Shown here: piece by piece, positions 25,793 to 33,526 of the stretch
Numbering within the stretch: position 1 is the first letter of the stretch
Layout: the number at the start of each line of letters is the position of its first letter
Assembly: GCA_029555385.1 (NCBI GenBank)
Contig: JAKPSH010000072.1
Coordinates: forward strand, 1-38,105
Direction of reading: 5' to 3'
Origin: Pseudomonadota bacterium
Lineage (GTDB): Bacteria; Bdellovibrionota_C; UBA2361; SZUA-149
DNA length: 38,105 nt
Position numbers and translations under genes: made by a program
Notes under the pieces: generated by a model
Databases searched by the model: none
What the model was told of the DNA's origin: nothing
The model's input: the letters and a program-made list of their open reading frames with translations, nothing else

Positions 25793-26875
25793 ATGGGCTG
25801 TATATCAGTAGCAATTCCCGGGCATGAATACGACGTGCATATTGAGCCCGGTATCCTGGCGCGCATCGATGAGGTCGCTTTGCGAACTGGCAAATACAGG
25901 GGAGCTTGCGTATTGGCTGACGAAGCCGTGTATAAGCTGCATGGCTCTAAGGTTGAAAATGCGCTTCGCAAAACTTTTTCGCAGGTTGTTGTCGGGCTGC
26001 AGCCCCAGGGCGAAGCGAATAAGACGCTTGATACGGTGCGAAACTGCTATGATGTTCTCCTTAACGCGCGCCTGGATCGTGATGCCGTTGTTTTTTCCTT
26101 TGGCGGGGGAGTGAACGGCGACACGGCCGGATTTGTCGCGGCCACTTATTTGCGCGGTGTTGCTTTCATTCAGTGTCCGACGACGCTGCTCGCGATGGTG
26201 GATTCGAGTGTCGGCGGAAAAACCGGAGTTAATGTGCCGCAGGGGAAAAATCTGATCGGCAGCTTTTATCAGCCCAAAGCAGTTGTTATTGACCCGGAGG
26301 TGCTGCGTACACTTCCCAGACGGGAGCTCTGCTGCGGTCTTGCCGAATGCGTAAAGCATGCGGTGATTGCCGATGACTCTTTATTTTCATGGATTGAGGC
26401 AAAGCTGCCGCAGATCCTGGCTCTGGAGATGCCGGTTCTGGTTGAGCTGCTTGAGCGCAATATCGCCATTAAGGCGCGGATTGTCGAGCAAGATGAGAAG
26501 GAGCAGGGTATTCGTGCTTACCTTAACTTAGGCCACACCTTCGGCCATGCCATTGAAGCGACCGCTGGTTACGGTGTAATTGAACATGGAGAGGCGGTGG
26601 CGCTGGGCATGATTGCCGCGTTTGAGCTCGCCGTGTCGCTTGGGATTTGCGGCTGCGAGGCGGCCGAGCGGGTGCGGAGGCTTATCGAGCGCATCGGGCT
26701 TCCGGTTAAGGCAGACCTGGCTGCCAACGAAGCTCTTATTGCGGCCATGGCGTCGGACAAAAAGCGAAAGGACAGCGCCGTCCGTTTTGTCCTGCCGGAG
26801 CGTATCGGTGCAGTCCGTATTATCTCTGGCGCGGAGAGGGGTTCCCTTAATGCTGCCTGGGACAGCCTGCGCTGA
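25793..26875 (+). CDS. aroB: 3-dehydroquinate synthase
   Basis: 360 residues from ATG 25793; a TTG two codons earlier is possible. The enzyme turns DAHP into 3-dehydroquinate in the shikimate pathway, using NAD and a divalent metal. The nucleotide and substrate signature FSFGGGVNGDTAGFVAATYL followed by RGVAFIQCPTTLLAMVDSSV and GGKTGVN is complete. The metal ligands E185 (GLAECVKHA), H248 (NLGHTFGHAIE) and H265 (IEHGEAVALGM) are all present. Position N in GGGVNGD replaces the more common V or I, which is a mild change. It stands alone, without other shikimate genes nearby. Confidence 0.95.
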   Translation: MGCISVAIPGHEYDVHIEPGILARIDEVALRTGKYRGACVLADEAVYKLHGSKVENALRKTFSQVVVGLQPQGEANKTLDTVRNCYDVLLNARLDRDAVVFSFGGGVNGDTAGFVAATYLRGVAFIQCPTTLLAMVDSSVGGKTGVNVPQGKNLIGSFYQPKAVVIDPEVLRTLPRRELCCGLAECVKHAVIADDSLFSWIEAKLPQILALEMPVLVELLERNIAIKARIVEQDEKEQGIRAYLNLGHTFGHAIEATAGYGVIEHGEAVALGMIAAFELAVSLGICGCEAAERVRRLIERIGLPVKADLAANEALIAAMASDKKRKDSAVRFVLPERIGAVRIISGAERGSLNAAWDSLR

Positions 26876-26953
26876 TCGGAAAACCTTGCTGCCGGGCGCC
26901 GGTCAATCTTTAAATACAGTTTGTACGGAACACAATCGTAATAACGAGGAGGA

Positions 26954-27124
26954 GGAGACCAGGAATAAGGCTAAGACGAAGGCTGAGGCTAGGGCGGAGG
27001 CGGAGAGTTGTTGCTCCCGCCCGTAAAAAAAACCTTTGCCTATATCTTCGCCTTGGCTTTATTCTCCGCCTCCGCCTCCGCCTCCGCCTCCGCCTCCGCC
27101 TCCGCCTCCGCCTCCGCCTCCGCC
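26954..27124. repeat. Long direct repeat, copy 1, ending in hexamer array
   Basis: The unit starts GGAGACCAGGAATAAGGC, passes GAGAGTTGTTGCTCCCGCC and ACCTTTGCCTATATCTTCGC, and ends in a TCCGCC array. Copy 2 is at 27572-27699 in the same orientation. Differences are a 12-base indel, one C/T change, eight versus seven A's and ten versus five hexamers. The start and end of the unit are imperfect inverted repeats (about 21 of 28 positions), so each unit can fold on itself. Confidence 0.8.
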
Positions 27125-27493
27125 TATTGTTTCGTCGTTTGCGTTTGCCCGCGGTCTATAACATACCGCGGTGAGTATTCTGGTAATCTCTTCGAGAATC
27201 ATTTTGCCGTTGGTGCAATCAGCGACGAGCTGTGGTTGGATCAAGCAGATGACATCACGAATTGCGGCGCACTCCATGGCGGATCCCCGTGCAATGGAAT
27301 AAAAGCGCAGTTTGTCGGACTTTGTCATTTTCCCTGCACCCTCTGCCAGATTGAGGGGGGTAGAGATTGCGGCTCGTTTCAATTGATCATGAATGTGCGC
27401 GTTTCCCTTCGGCAGCAGATCCAGTAATTGCATTGCTAACGCGAGAAATCGGATGCTGAGCTGATACGGGGTGAGAGTTTCGTGTCCGAACAT
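27059..27493 (-). CDS. Four-helix-bundle protein (S23/Avd-like) with polyglycine tail
   Basis: 144 residues. The first 120 follow the 23S-rRNA-intervening-sequence four-helix-bundle family: LSIRFLALAMQLLDLLPKG, QLKRAAISTPLNLAEGAGKM, then SIARGSAMECAAIRDVICLI with the family's GSxxE pattern. The ATG at 27493 has GGAG seven bases upstream. The family is found in rRNA intervening sequences and, as Avd, in diversity-generating retroelements; neither an rRNA gene nor a reverse transcriptase is present here. After RPRANANDETI the frame enters the hexamer array of direct-repeat copy 1 and reads 20 consecutive glycines before a final E and stop codon. The tail length is therefore set by the repeat number, and the original C-terminus may have been replaced by the repeat. 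Confidence 0.82.
   Translation of the reverse strand: MFGHETLTPYQLSIRFLALAMQLLDLLPKGNAHIHDQLKRAAISTPLNLAEGAGKMTKSDKLRFYSIARGSAMECAAIRDVICLIQPQLVADCTNGKMILEEITRILTAVCYRPRANANDETIGGGGGGGGGGGGGGGGGGGGE
27065..27124. repeat. Hexanucleotide tandem array, 10 x TCCGCC
   Basis: Ten perfect head-to-tail copies of TCCGCC. The minus strand reads GGCGGA, coding Gly-Gly in the four-helix-bundle gene. A second array of five copies (27670-27699) closes direct-repeat copy 2. Different copy numbers in otherwise near-identical repeats point to slippage. Confidence 0.9.
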
Positions 27494-27571
27494 TGATTTT
27501 CTCCGTTTGAAAGTTGTTTTAGATTAATGATCGCGGGAGATATACCGTTTGTTGCGTGAGAAGGCGGGGGC

Positions 27572-27699
27572 GGAGACCAGGAATAAGGCTAAGACGAAGG
27601 CTGAGGCGGAGAGTTGTTGCTCCCGCCTGTAAAAAAACCTTTGCCTATATCTTCGCCTTGGCTTTATTCTCCGCCTCCGCCTCCGCCTCCGCCTCCGCC
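27572..27699. repeat. Long direct repeat, copy 2, ending in hexamer array
   Basis: The second copy of the unit at 26954-27124, same orientation, with five TCCGCC hexamers. It lies upstream of the four-helix-bundle start (27493). The rest of the gap 27494-27901 shows no supportable gene; ORFs reading through the array are rich in Arg or Ser-Ala and look spurious. Confidence 0.8.
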
Positions 27700-27901
27700 T
27701 CACTATTAAGATCATCGTTAGGTGTGAAATTTATTCAGGGATTGACCCTCTTAGAAGTTGCCATGGGAATACTCTCTTGCCGCAAATCGTCCGGGTCAGT
27801 TTCTTTTACTTGCCCTGTATAGTGCAAAGTGATAATCGAGAAAAGTAGTAGTTAACTTTGCCGCATCAACGATAAAAAGCATTTCTAGAGGGTATGCGCG
27901 C

Positions 27902-29002
27902 GTGCAGAAGGATCCAACGATCACTGTGCTGATGCCTCTGTATAACGCGGGCCCGTATTTAAGCGAAGCTATCGAGAGCATCCTTGCGCAGTCCTATCGT
28001 GATTTTGAGTTTTTGATTGTTGATGACTGTTCGACTGACGGCAGCAGCGAGGTGTTGTCTGTTTATGCCGGGCAGGACTCACGTATCCGCGTGCTGCGCA
28101 ACGAGAAAAACCTTGGTCTTATTCGTGCGCTGAATACCGGCTTAAGAGCAGCGCGGGGCAAATACATTGCGCGTCAGGATGCGGATGACCGCTCACGTGT
28201 TGATCGCCTAAAAAAGGAGCTTCAGGTTATGGAATGCCGCCCCGAGGTCGGGCTGGTTACCTGCGCCGTAGCGGTAATTGACAACACGGGCAAGAAAATC
28301 GGCCTAAGCCGCCCGGCAATCCCGCCGTTTATGGTGCCCTGGTGGTTTATCTTCTGGTATCCCTTCCGGTGCGCAGGGCAGCTTTTTTTTCGCCGGGAAA
28401 TCGACGGCACCGCGTTTTATTTCGATGAAAAGCTGCATTACTGCGATGATTATAAGCTTTGCACCACGGCAGCTCATTCGTCGGAGATTGTTCAGCTTGG
28501 CGACGTTTTGTATGACTATCGTTTGCACGGTACCCAGCAGACCCAGGAGTGTCCGGAAGCGGTGCGGGAAGTTACCATGCAAATCGCCCAAGATGAAACA
28601 GAATACTACCTGCTGAGACGGCTTGACCGGGCGGAGATGACGCGACTGCGCAGCTTCTGGTATTTTTCTTTGGATATTTCCCCGGATTCTGTGCTTCCTC
28701 TCTTGTTTGTGCTGCGTGATTCTTATGTGGAGCGGAAAAAGTTTGCCGAGTTCCCGCCCGAACTGGTTCGCCGCAAAATCAACCAAGAAATTGCCACTAG
28801 ATTCAGCCGCAAGAGCGTTGTTATGCTTTTTCGCTTTAACTTTAAGGAGGTTCTTAAAAATCTGCGCTTTGCCTGGTCGTTATGCGGGGCGCACAGCCTG
28901 TTCTTTTGCGTGTACTGGTTCTTTCGCATCAATTACGAGAAAATTGTAAAAGCTGCGCATTTAAAGAATCCGCCATCGATCAAGGCGCTTTGCCGGCACT
29001 AG
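27902..29002 (+). CDS. Family 2 glycosyltransferase
   Basis: 366 residues from a GTG start with GAGGG about ten bases upstream. The N-terminal GT-A domain begins ITVLMPLYNAGPYLSEAIES and has D41-D42 (FLIVDDCSTDGS) for the nucleotide and the metal-binding DxD-type site D93-A-D95-D96 (YIARQDADDRS). LHYCDDYKLC carries the likely catalytic base region. The C-terminal 120 residues are basic and amphipathic, with one hydrophobic stretch (LFFCVYWFFRIN), suggesting membrane association. It probably adds a sugar to LPS core, capsule or another surface glycan; donor and acceptor are unknown. Confidence 0.9.
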   Translation: MQKDPTITVLMPLYNAGPYLSEAIESILAQSYRDFEFLIVDDCSTDGSSEVLSVYAGQDSRIRVLRNEKNLGLIRALNTGLRAARGKYIARQDADDRSRVDRLKKELQVMECRPEVGLVTCAVAVIDNTGKKIGLSRPAIPPFMVPWWFIFWYPFRCAGQLFFRREIDGTAFYFDEKLHYCDDYKLCTTAAHSSEIVQLGDVLYDYRLHGTQQTQECPEAVREVTMQIAQDETEYYLLRRLDRAEMTRLRSFWYFSLDISPDSVLPLLFVLRDSYVERKKFAEFPPELVRRKINQEIATRFSRKSVVMLFRFNFKEVLKNLRFAWSLCGAHSLFFCVYWFFRINYEKIVKAAHLKNPPSIKALCRH

Positions 29003-29017
29003 GCTTGAAATAAGCGA

Positions 29018-29052
29018 ATAAATCTGCCGGAGCCGGAATTCCCCCTGAAAGT
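29018..29052 (+). repeat. 35-bp dispersed repeat, copy 1
   Basis: ATAAATCTGCCGGAGCCGGA and the following 15 bases match 32061-32095 at 31 of 35 positions by eye. Both copies lie 15 bases after the stop codon of a plus-strand gene. Confidence 0.5.
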
Positions 29053-29258
29053 TGTTGGATGGCGCATATTTGTGGCATCACGTGGGTGAACGCTGAAGTC
29101 GCGCATGGGCGGTGGAGAGTTTGACCCTGCTGCCTCTCTTGGTTTTATTTCACTTTTCTGAATACCTGGATGTTCTGCGCTGCTTCAAGTACGGGAAAAA
29201 GTGCAAACGCGTCCAAGCCGCCCTTTCGCCGCAGCACGTCTTTCAGAACAGATCAAGA

Positions 29259-29369
29259 ACCCGGCACAACCCTTTGCCAACCGCAGCGCGTCGCCCGCAT
29301 TTATTCGTTGCCATTGGTCTGGACCGCTGGGCGGGCGACAGCGAAGGGAGGCAAAGGGTTGTGCCGGGT
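29259..29369. repeat. Large intergenic hairpin with 20-bp perfect outer stem
   Basis: ACCCGGCACAACCCTTTGCC (29259-29278) is perfectly complementary to 29350-29369. Inside it, GTCGCCCGC (29290-29298) pairs with GCGGGCGAC (29331-29339). An internal loop of 10-11 bases lies on each side, and the apical part is about 32 bases. The gap 29003-29543 has no convincing gene, so this structure is its main content. It lacks a T-run on either exit side. Confidence 0.75.
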
Positions 29370-29543
29370 AAAAAAAGTCACGCCTTCAGCACCCTGATAG
29401 CATTACTCCATGAGGCCTGCGTCTTTGGCCGATTTTCTTCAGAGCAATGCGAGGAGCGTGCAGTAAAGACGACGCGCAATAGTAACCTTGCCTAAAAACA
29501 AAGAAAAGCGGCGGGACTGAATCCGTTCAGTCCCGCACTAATG

Positions 29544-30869
29544 TCACTTGCGCTTCTTTAGCGATTTCCTCCGCCAAGCCGCTTTCTTTTTCCGTTCCCA
29601 GGTTTTCTCTGCTTCCTGCTCTGAGATGCAGAAGAGACAGGAGCCTGAGAGACACGAACGTATACCTTCACGCGACTGATAACTTTCGACATGCCAATAC
29701 TGGGCGCGAAATTGAATTCCGGCAGGCCAGACTTCGAGACAGCTTGAACACTGCTTCCGGCCATCGCCCATCTTGCCGCGTTTGGTTTTTTGCGCCGCCT
29801 CGCGCTTGCGCGTTAGCGCGCGCATCCGGCCCGCGTGCATGAACTCTTCGCGTTCCCATTGAACCGCAAACGGGCTGAGGCCTGCCGCCTGAAGTCTGCG
29901 GATATGCCGGCGGTAGTAGCGCTGACAGTAAGTGCAGAGCGCCAGATTCGCTCCTTCGGCAGAGGCGCATCGCACCGGCTTCCAGTAATCGTCAGCCACC
30001 GGCCACTGTGTGCCGCAGCGCAGGCACGTCTCGCAAAAAATTTCGGTGTCTTCGTAAAGAGCAAGAGCCTCCTCGTAAGCGGTGCTTGCTTCTTCTTCCA
30101 GCGCGGCATCCGCGATCTCCCAGCGGGCCTGACGCTTAAGGGCGACGAGTTTTGCAGTTTCCTCTTTTTCGCCGGCACGCCTGTAGCTTCGTTCAAGCCA
30201 TGTCAGCGTGTTCAGGCATACGTCGCAATGACTGGTGTTGAACAGCAATTCGCGCTCGGCGCCCCGGCCATGGAAAGAGTTGGGCAGGGTGCGATAAAAC
30301 GGCTCAGCAAGCGGCCAGCTATGTGCGCAGTACTCGCAGTGCACACTCACGCATCGGGGATGAAGCTTCCGGTATTGCCGCGCCTCGCGCCTCCGGACCT
30401 GCAGCAGCTCGCTGCGTTTCCTTTCGTATTCCTCACTGCGGCGTTTGTCTGCGCGGGTTTTCCGCCGGCGGCGGTGAAAGTCCGTACGCATCTGCTCGAT
30501 TCTCGATGCAGGCTTTGAACACTTATTTCTGATCGTGCTTACCGTGTGGGCGCTGACCGTGGGCAATCCGTGTGCGGCGGCTCCCGCGTTCCAGCTCAGC
30601 GTAAGCTGTGCGGTGGAGGCCTGGGGATGCTTGCGCAGAAAGTCGCAAAAGAATCTGTACTCCGCGCTGTTCATCCGGCGCGAGGTGAGCACATCGGTAT
30701 TCTTCCTGCGCAGCCGCTTTTTTCTGAGCCGGGTAAGGGCTTTCGCCACCTGATTCAAGCTGCGGCCAGGAAATTGCTGCCAGAACTGCGAAACTGGGAG
30801 GTTCTTTTTCTCCCACCTGCGCAATTTGCGCCATTGTGCCGGCGTCCATGGTGTGCCGCGAAGGGCCAT
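29544..30869 (-). CDS. Putative DNA-binding protein with three zinc-ribbon modules
   Basis: 441 residues from ATG 30869 (MALRGTPWTP), set by AAGGAG six bases upstream; the longer frame to 31052 is rejected. Residues about 4-50 look like a SANT/Myb-type helical domain (PWTPAQWRKLRRWEKKN, FPGRSLNQVAKALTRLRKK). A second possible helical unit (about 68-120) and a very basic helix (about 125-170) follow. Then come three modules, each CxxCxxxWP[LVA], a 26-33 residue spacer and CxxC: C178/C181 with C215/C218, C282/C285 with C312/C315, and C374/C377 with C411/C414. The tail is Lys/Arg-rich. The module recalls the CxxC...CxxC zinc ribbon of endonuclease-VII-like phage proteins, but no His-Asn catalytic motif is seen. 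The likely role is nucleic-acid binding; the family is not recognised. Confidence 0.75.
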   Translation of the reverse strand: MALRGTPWTPAQWRKLRRWEKKNLPVSQFWQQFPGRSLNQVAKALTRLRKKRLRRKNTDVLTSRRMNSAEYRFFCDFLRKHPQASTAQLTLSWNAGAAAHGLPTVSAHTVSTIRNKCSKPASRIEQMRTDFHRRRRKTRADKRRSEEYERKRSELLQVRRREARQYRKLHPRCVSVHCEYCAHSWPLAEPFYRTLPNSFHGRGAERELLFNTSHCDVCLNTLTWLERSYRRAGEKEETAKLVALKRQARWEIADAALEEEASTAYEEALALYEDTEIFCETCLRCGTQWPVADDYWKPVRCASAEGANLALCTYCQRYYRRHIRRLQAAGLSPFAVQWEREEFMHAGRMRALTRKREAAQKTKRGKMGDGRKQCSSCLEVWPAGIQFRAQYWHVESYQSREGIRSCLSGSCLFCISEQEAEKTWERKKKAAWRRKSLKKRK

Positions 30870-31253
30870 ATCCATCTCCTTTAGCGCTGGAACTGACGAT
30901 TCTGCGCTTGCCCGCAGACATTTGCGGAATAAAACCTCGACCTTTACGCAGTCGTCTCTGCGGCAAGCAGCGCGGTGCGGCGGCTGCTTTGTGCAGAGAG
31001 ACGGATTTGCAGCAATTATTTTCAGGGCGAGAAAGAACGAACCGGAGGACAAAAGTGAACCTCAGCCTGAACCACGAGATAATTGCAGACAGTGCTTGCC
31101 GATGGCAAGCCGCAGAACACATACTGGCAGGTGTCAAATCCCGACTTACTGCCCAATAACGGCTGGTAATTCTTCGGCTTCTTTTGGGATTTTGTTTTTC
31201 TTCTTCTTTGTCGATAACCCTAGAGGAATTCTTTCATCTCCCGGCGCCAGACC
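30870..31253. other. Divergent intergenic region
   Basis: A non-coding gap between the zinc-ribbon gene (minus) and the membrane protein (plus). It must hold promoters for both. The only symmetric site I see is GCTTGCC-GAT-GGCAAGC (31094-31110), a possible operator or small hairpin. No -35/-10 pair can be called with confidence. Confidence 0.4.
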
Positions 31254-32045
31254 ATGATGATGCAAAGCCTCGCCCGGCTGCGGGCGGTCGTTCCCAGTAA
31301 TCAACGTTTATTCGTCCGCGGGCTGGTTTTTCTTGCCGTTGTCGGTGTCTGTTATTTCGTGCTTGCCTGGCAGCGCTACCCAATCAGCAACGGGTTCTCC
31401 ATTTTCCGCAACACCATATCACACCTTGGCTCCCCGGATCTCCATCGCAATCCAACCGGCTATCGCATGTTCCGGCTGGGGTTTAGCTGTGTGTGTTTCC
31501 TTATGTCGTGCGCCGTGATTTTCCGCCATTACCGCATGCGCGGACTTGCCGAGTACAGGGTGCGCAAGAACACCTGGTGCTACCTCATTGGAATATTCTT
31601 TATTTTGGCGACGATATTTCTTCCTGACTCGCGGGAGAAGTTCTACGGTCTTGTCAAATTTCAAATTCTCCATGGCGGAAGCGTTGTCATTGGCATGGTG
31701 TTCTTGGGCTTCGGTATTTTATACGATACGCTGCTGCTCCGGCGCCTTGCGGCATCGCGCTGCTTTAGGCTGGGCTCTGCGCGCTGGTGCTTCCCTTTTA
31801 GCGGAGCTTTGCGGGCGATCTATTTGTTGATGTGCGTCTTTGCTTTTGCGCTAGGCTGTCTCGGCATTTGGGAAGTGCGCTGTGCGCTCGATCCCGAGCT
31901 TCCGCACTGGCCCGGTCAGGGGATTTTCTCCACTCCGCTCTGGGAATGGATCATGTTCTGCTATCTTGTCCTGTTTCTCTGCCTCTTCCCGCGCCTTCTC
32001 CCGGACTGCAGCGGCGTCCCGGCAAAAGAAAAGCAGAGGGGTTAG
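31254..32045 (+). CDS. Six-helix membrane protein, DUF998/FRAG1-like
   Basis: 263 residues with six hydrophobic helices: LFVRGLVFLAVVGVCYFVLA, the FRLGFSCVCFLMSCAVIF region, WCYLIGIFFILATIFLP, GGSVVIGMVFLGFGILY, IYLLMCVFAFALGCLGIW and EWIMFCYLVLFLCLFP. The loop after helix 1, FSIFRNTISHLGSPDLHRNP, carries the S-x-LG-SP-x-N-type motif that marks DUF998 and related small membrane proteins. The function of that group is not established. Three ATG codons in a row occur at the start (31254, 31257, 31260), without a clear ribosome site. A dispersed repeat and a MITE fragment follow the stop codon. Confidence 0.7.
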   Translation: MMMQSLARLRAVVPSNQRLFVRGLVFLAVVGVCYFVLAWQRYPISNGFSIFRNTISHLGSPDLHRNPTGYRMFRLGFSCVCFLMSCAVIFRHYRMRGLAEYRVRKNTWCYLIGIFFILATIFLPDSREKFYGLVKFQILHGGSVVIGMVFLGFGILYDTLLLRRLAASRCFRLGSARWCFPFSGALRAIYLLMCVFAFALGCLGIWEVRCALDPELPHWPGQGIFSTPLWEWIMFCYLVLFLCLFPRLLPDCSGVPAKEKQRG

Positions 32046-32060
32046 CACATAAATCGGCGC

Positions 32061-32095
32061 ATAAATCTGCCGCAGCCGGAATTTCCACCGAAAGT
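32061..32095 (+). repeat. 35-bp dispersed repeat, copy 2
   Basis: The partner of 29018-29052. It is followed at once by a CATCCCGAGCGCAGGAGCC-type segment reminiscent of widespread intergenic REP-like sequences. The gap 32046-32301 holds no gene. Confidence 0.5.
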
Positions 32096-32282
32096 CATCC
32101 CGAGCGCAGGAGCCGTGCCGAAGGGTCTGGGTCATGGTGCGAGGGATCTCAAACCTGCACCGTGCAATGTGTGCCTCCGCTGGAGACGGAGTCGAAGGCA
32201 GAGTCTGTCAAAGAATCAACAATCAAATAATTCAGTTATGGCTCTGCAGCCTTCGGCGCCCGGCAGCAGTACCCAAATACGT

Positions 32283-32302
32283 CTTCGTCGGGGCGCGCAA
32301 AC
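32283..32302. repeat. 20-bp fragment shared with the MITE interior
   Basis: CTTCGTCGGGGCGCGCAAAC is identical to 5644-5663 inside MITE copy 1 and to the complement of 10180-10199 in copy 2. Its last base is the first position of the protease stop codon. No MITE ends are seen nearby, so it is either a remnant or a separate conserved motif. Confidence 0.5.
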
Positions 32303-33390
32303 TAAGCAGCCATTCGTGTCCGCAGGGCTTCCTTAATCATCAGCAGTTCCGCGATATTTTCTGCGGTGACGAGACCAACTAAGCGGCTGCGGTCTATAAT
32401 CGGTACGGAATTAAATGCTCCAGTCTGAAGCCGCGAGAACACCCGTTCCAGCATTTCGCCAGAGTCTGCGGTTTCAAAAGAGCGCTGCATGACTGTTTCA
32501 ACGAGCGAGTGTTCTCCTTTTTGCGTTAAGGCATTGATCAAATCGCTGCGCGTAAGGATACCGACTACGCGGCCGTTCTCGACAACAGGGAAGTCGGTCT
32601 GGAAACCATCCAAGATTAGCTGCGCTGCTTTTGCGAGGTCATCGCCGGGGTGCAGGGTACGGAAGTCCGTAATCATTGCGCGATATACCGGGATTCCCGA
32701 AAGCGCGCGCTGCATTTCTACGAAACCTCCTTCCTGCGCCGCACCAATCCAGACGAATAAGGCAATGAATACGAGGAATGGGTTGCTGAAAAGACCGATG
32801 AATCCGAAAACCATAGCCAATCCCTGGCCGATCCCGGCGGCAATCTGTGTGGCCCGGACATAATCCATTCTCATGGCCAAGAATGCACGAAGCACCCGCC
32901 CGCCATCCATGGGAAAGGCCGGTATCATATTAAAAAGTACAAGAAAGACGTTCAGAGCAAGCAGACGTTCCGCAAAAGGCCCAGTGGCTACGCCCAGTCC
33001 GGCAAATGGAACAAGTGACGAGGTCATGACAAGCCAAAGATACAACATTACCGAAATAGCTACGTTTACAGCGGGTCCCGCCAAGGCTACGTAAAGTTCC
33101 TGGCGCGGATCTTCCGGCATGCGCTCTAAACGCGCAACGCCGCCAATAGGCAGCAACGTAATGTCGTGAGTTGCGATACCGTAGCGCCGTGCGGCAAGTG
33201 CATGACCAAATTCATGCAGCAGCACGCAGCTAAAAAGAGCCAAGGTGAAGACAAGTCCCGCGGCAGCGCCGGCAAATGACTGGCCTGCCGCCAAATGGCT
33301 GAAAAAAACCCAGCCAATCAGGATAAAAAAAGTGGCATGAATATAGACATCTACACCGGCAAGCCGAGTGAATTTCCAAGACCATCTCAT
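32302..33390 (-). CDS. Site-2 protease (M50) with two CBS domains
   Basis: A 362-residue intramembrane zinc metalloprotease. The active site is H59-E60-F-G-H63 (LLHEFGHALAARRYG), with the third ligand D162 in NMIPAFPMDGGRV. Six hydrophobic segments span residues about 15-230. Two CBS domains follow (about 236-290 and 300-355; DFPVVENGRVVGILTRSDLI and FNSVPIIDRSRLVGLVTAEN), which in this subfamily bind adenine nucleotides and may tune activity. This is the compact SpoIVFB-like or archaeal type without a PDZ domain, so it is not RseP. The substrates are unknown, probably a membrane-tethered regulator or signal-peptide remnants. GGAG lies seven bases upstream of the ATG. Confidence 0.93.
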   Translation of the reverse strand: MRWSWKFTRLAGVDVYIHATFFILIGWVFFSHLAAGQSFAGAAAGLVFTLALFSCVLLHEFGHALAARRYGIATHDITLLPIGGVARLERMPEDPRQELYVALAGPAVNVAISVMLYLWLVMTSSLVPFAGLGVATGPFAERLLALNVFLVLFNMIPAFPMDGGRVLRAFLAMRMDYVRATQIAAGIGQGLAMVFGFIGLFSNPFLVFIALFVWIGAAQEGGFVEMQRALSGIPVYRAMITDFRTLHPGDDLAKAAQLILDGFQTDFPVVENGRVVGILTRSDLINALTQKGEHSLVETVMQRSFETADSGEMLERVFSRLQTGAFNSVPIIDRSRLVGLVTAENIAELLMIKEALRTRMAA

Positions 33391-33526
33391 TTTGCTTCTC
33401 CTGCTTCTAAACCTCCGGTCTGCCTGGTTTGTGCAAAGGTTAGTCGAGCTGCGAACGCGGGCATTACATCTGGTGCTGGTTTAGGGCGTTAGGCCGCGGT
33501 CTTTGCTTGGAGCAAGCGGATGGTAA

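Noticed and set aside
27524-27715. Minus-strand frame with a poly-arginine run
   Set aside because: It is a reading of the TCCGCC array; no ribosome site and no protein-like flanks.
27008-27822. Plus-strand frames reading VKKTFAYIFALALFSASASA in both direct-repeat copies, like a signal peptide
   Set aside because: The similarity comes from the duplicated DNA. The Ser-Ala run is just the hexamer array in another frame, and the downstream parts are unrelated and lie opposite the four-helix-bundle gene.
29259-29369. Integron attC-like recombination site
   Set aside because: The hairpin shape is suggestive, but the RYYYAAC and GTTRRRY core sites are not present and no integrase gene is seen.
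29112-29495. 127-codon plus-strand frame spanning the large hairpin
   Set aside because: No ribosome site, no recognisable fold, and it runs through both arms of a palindrome.
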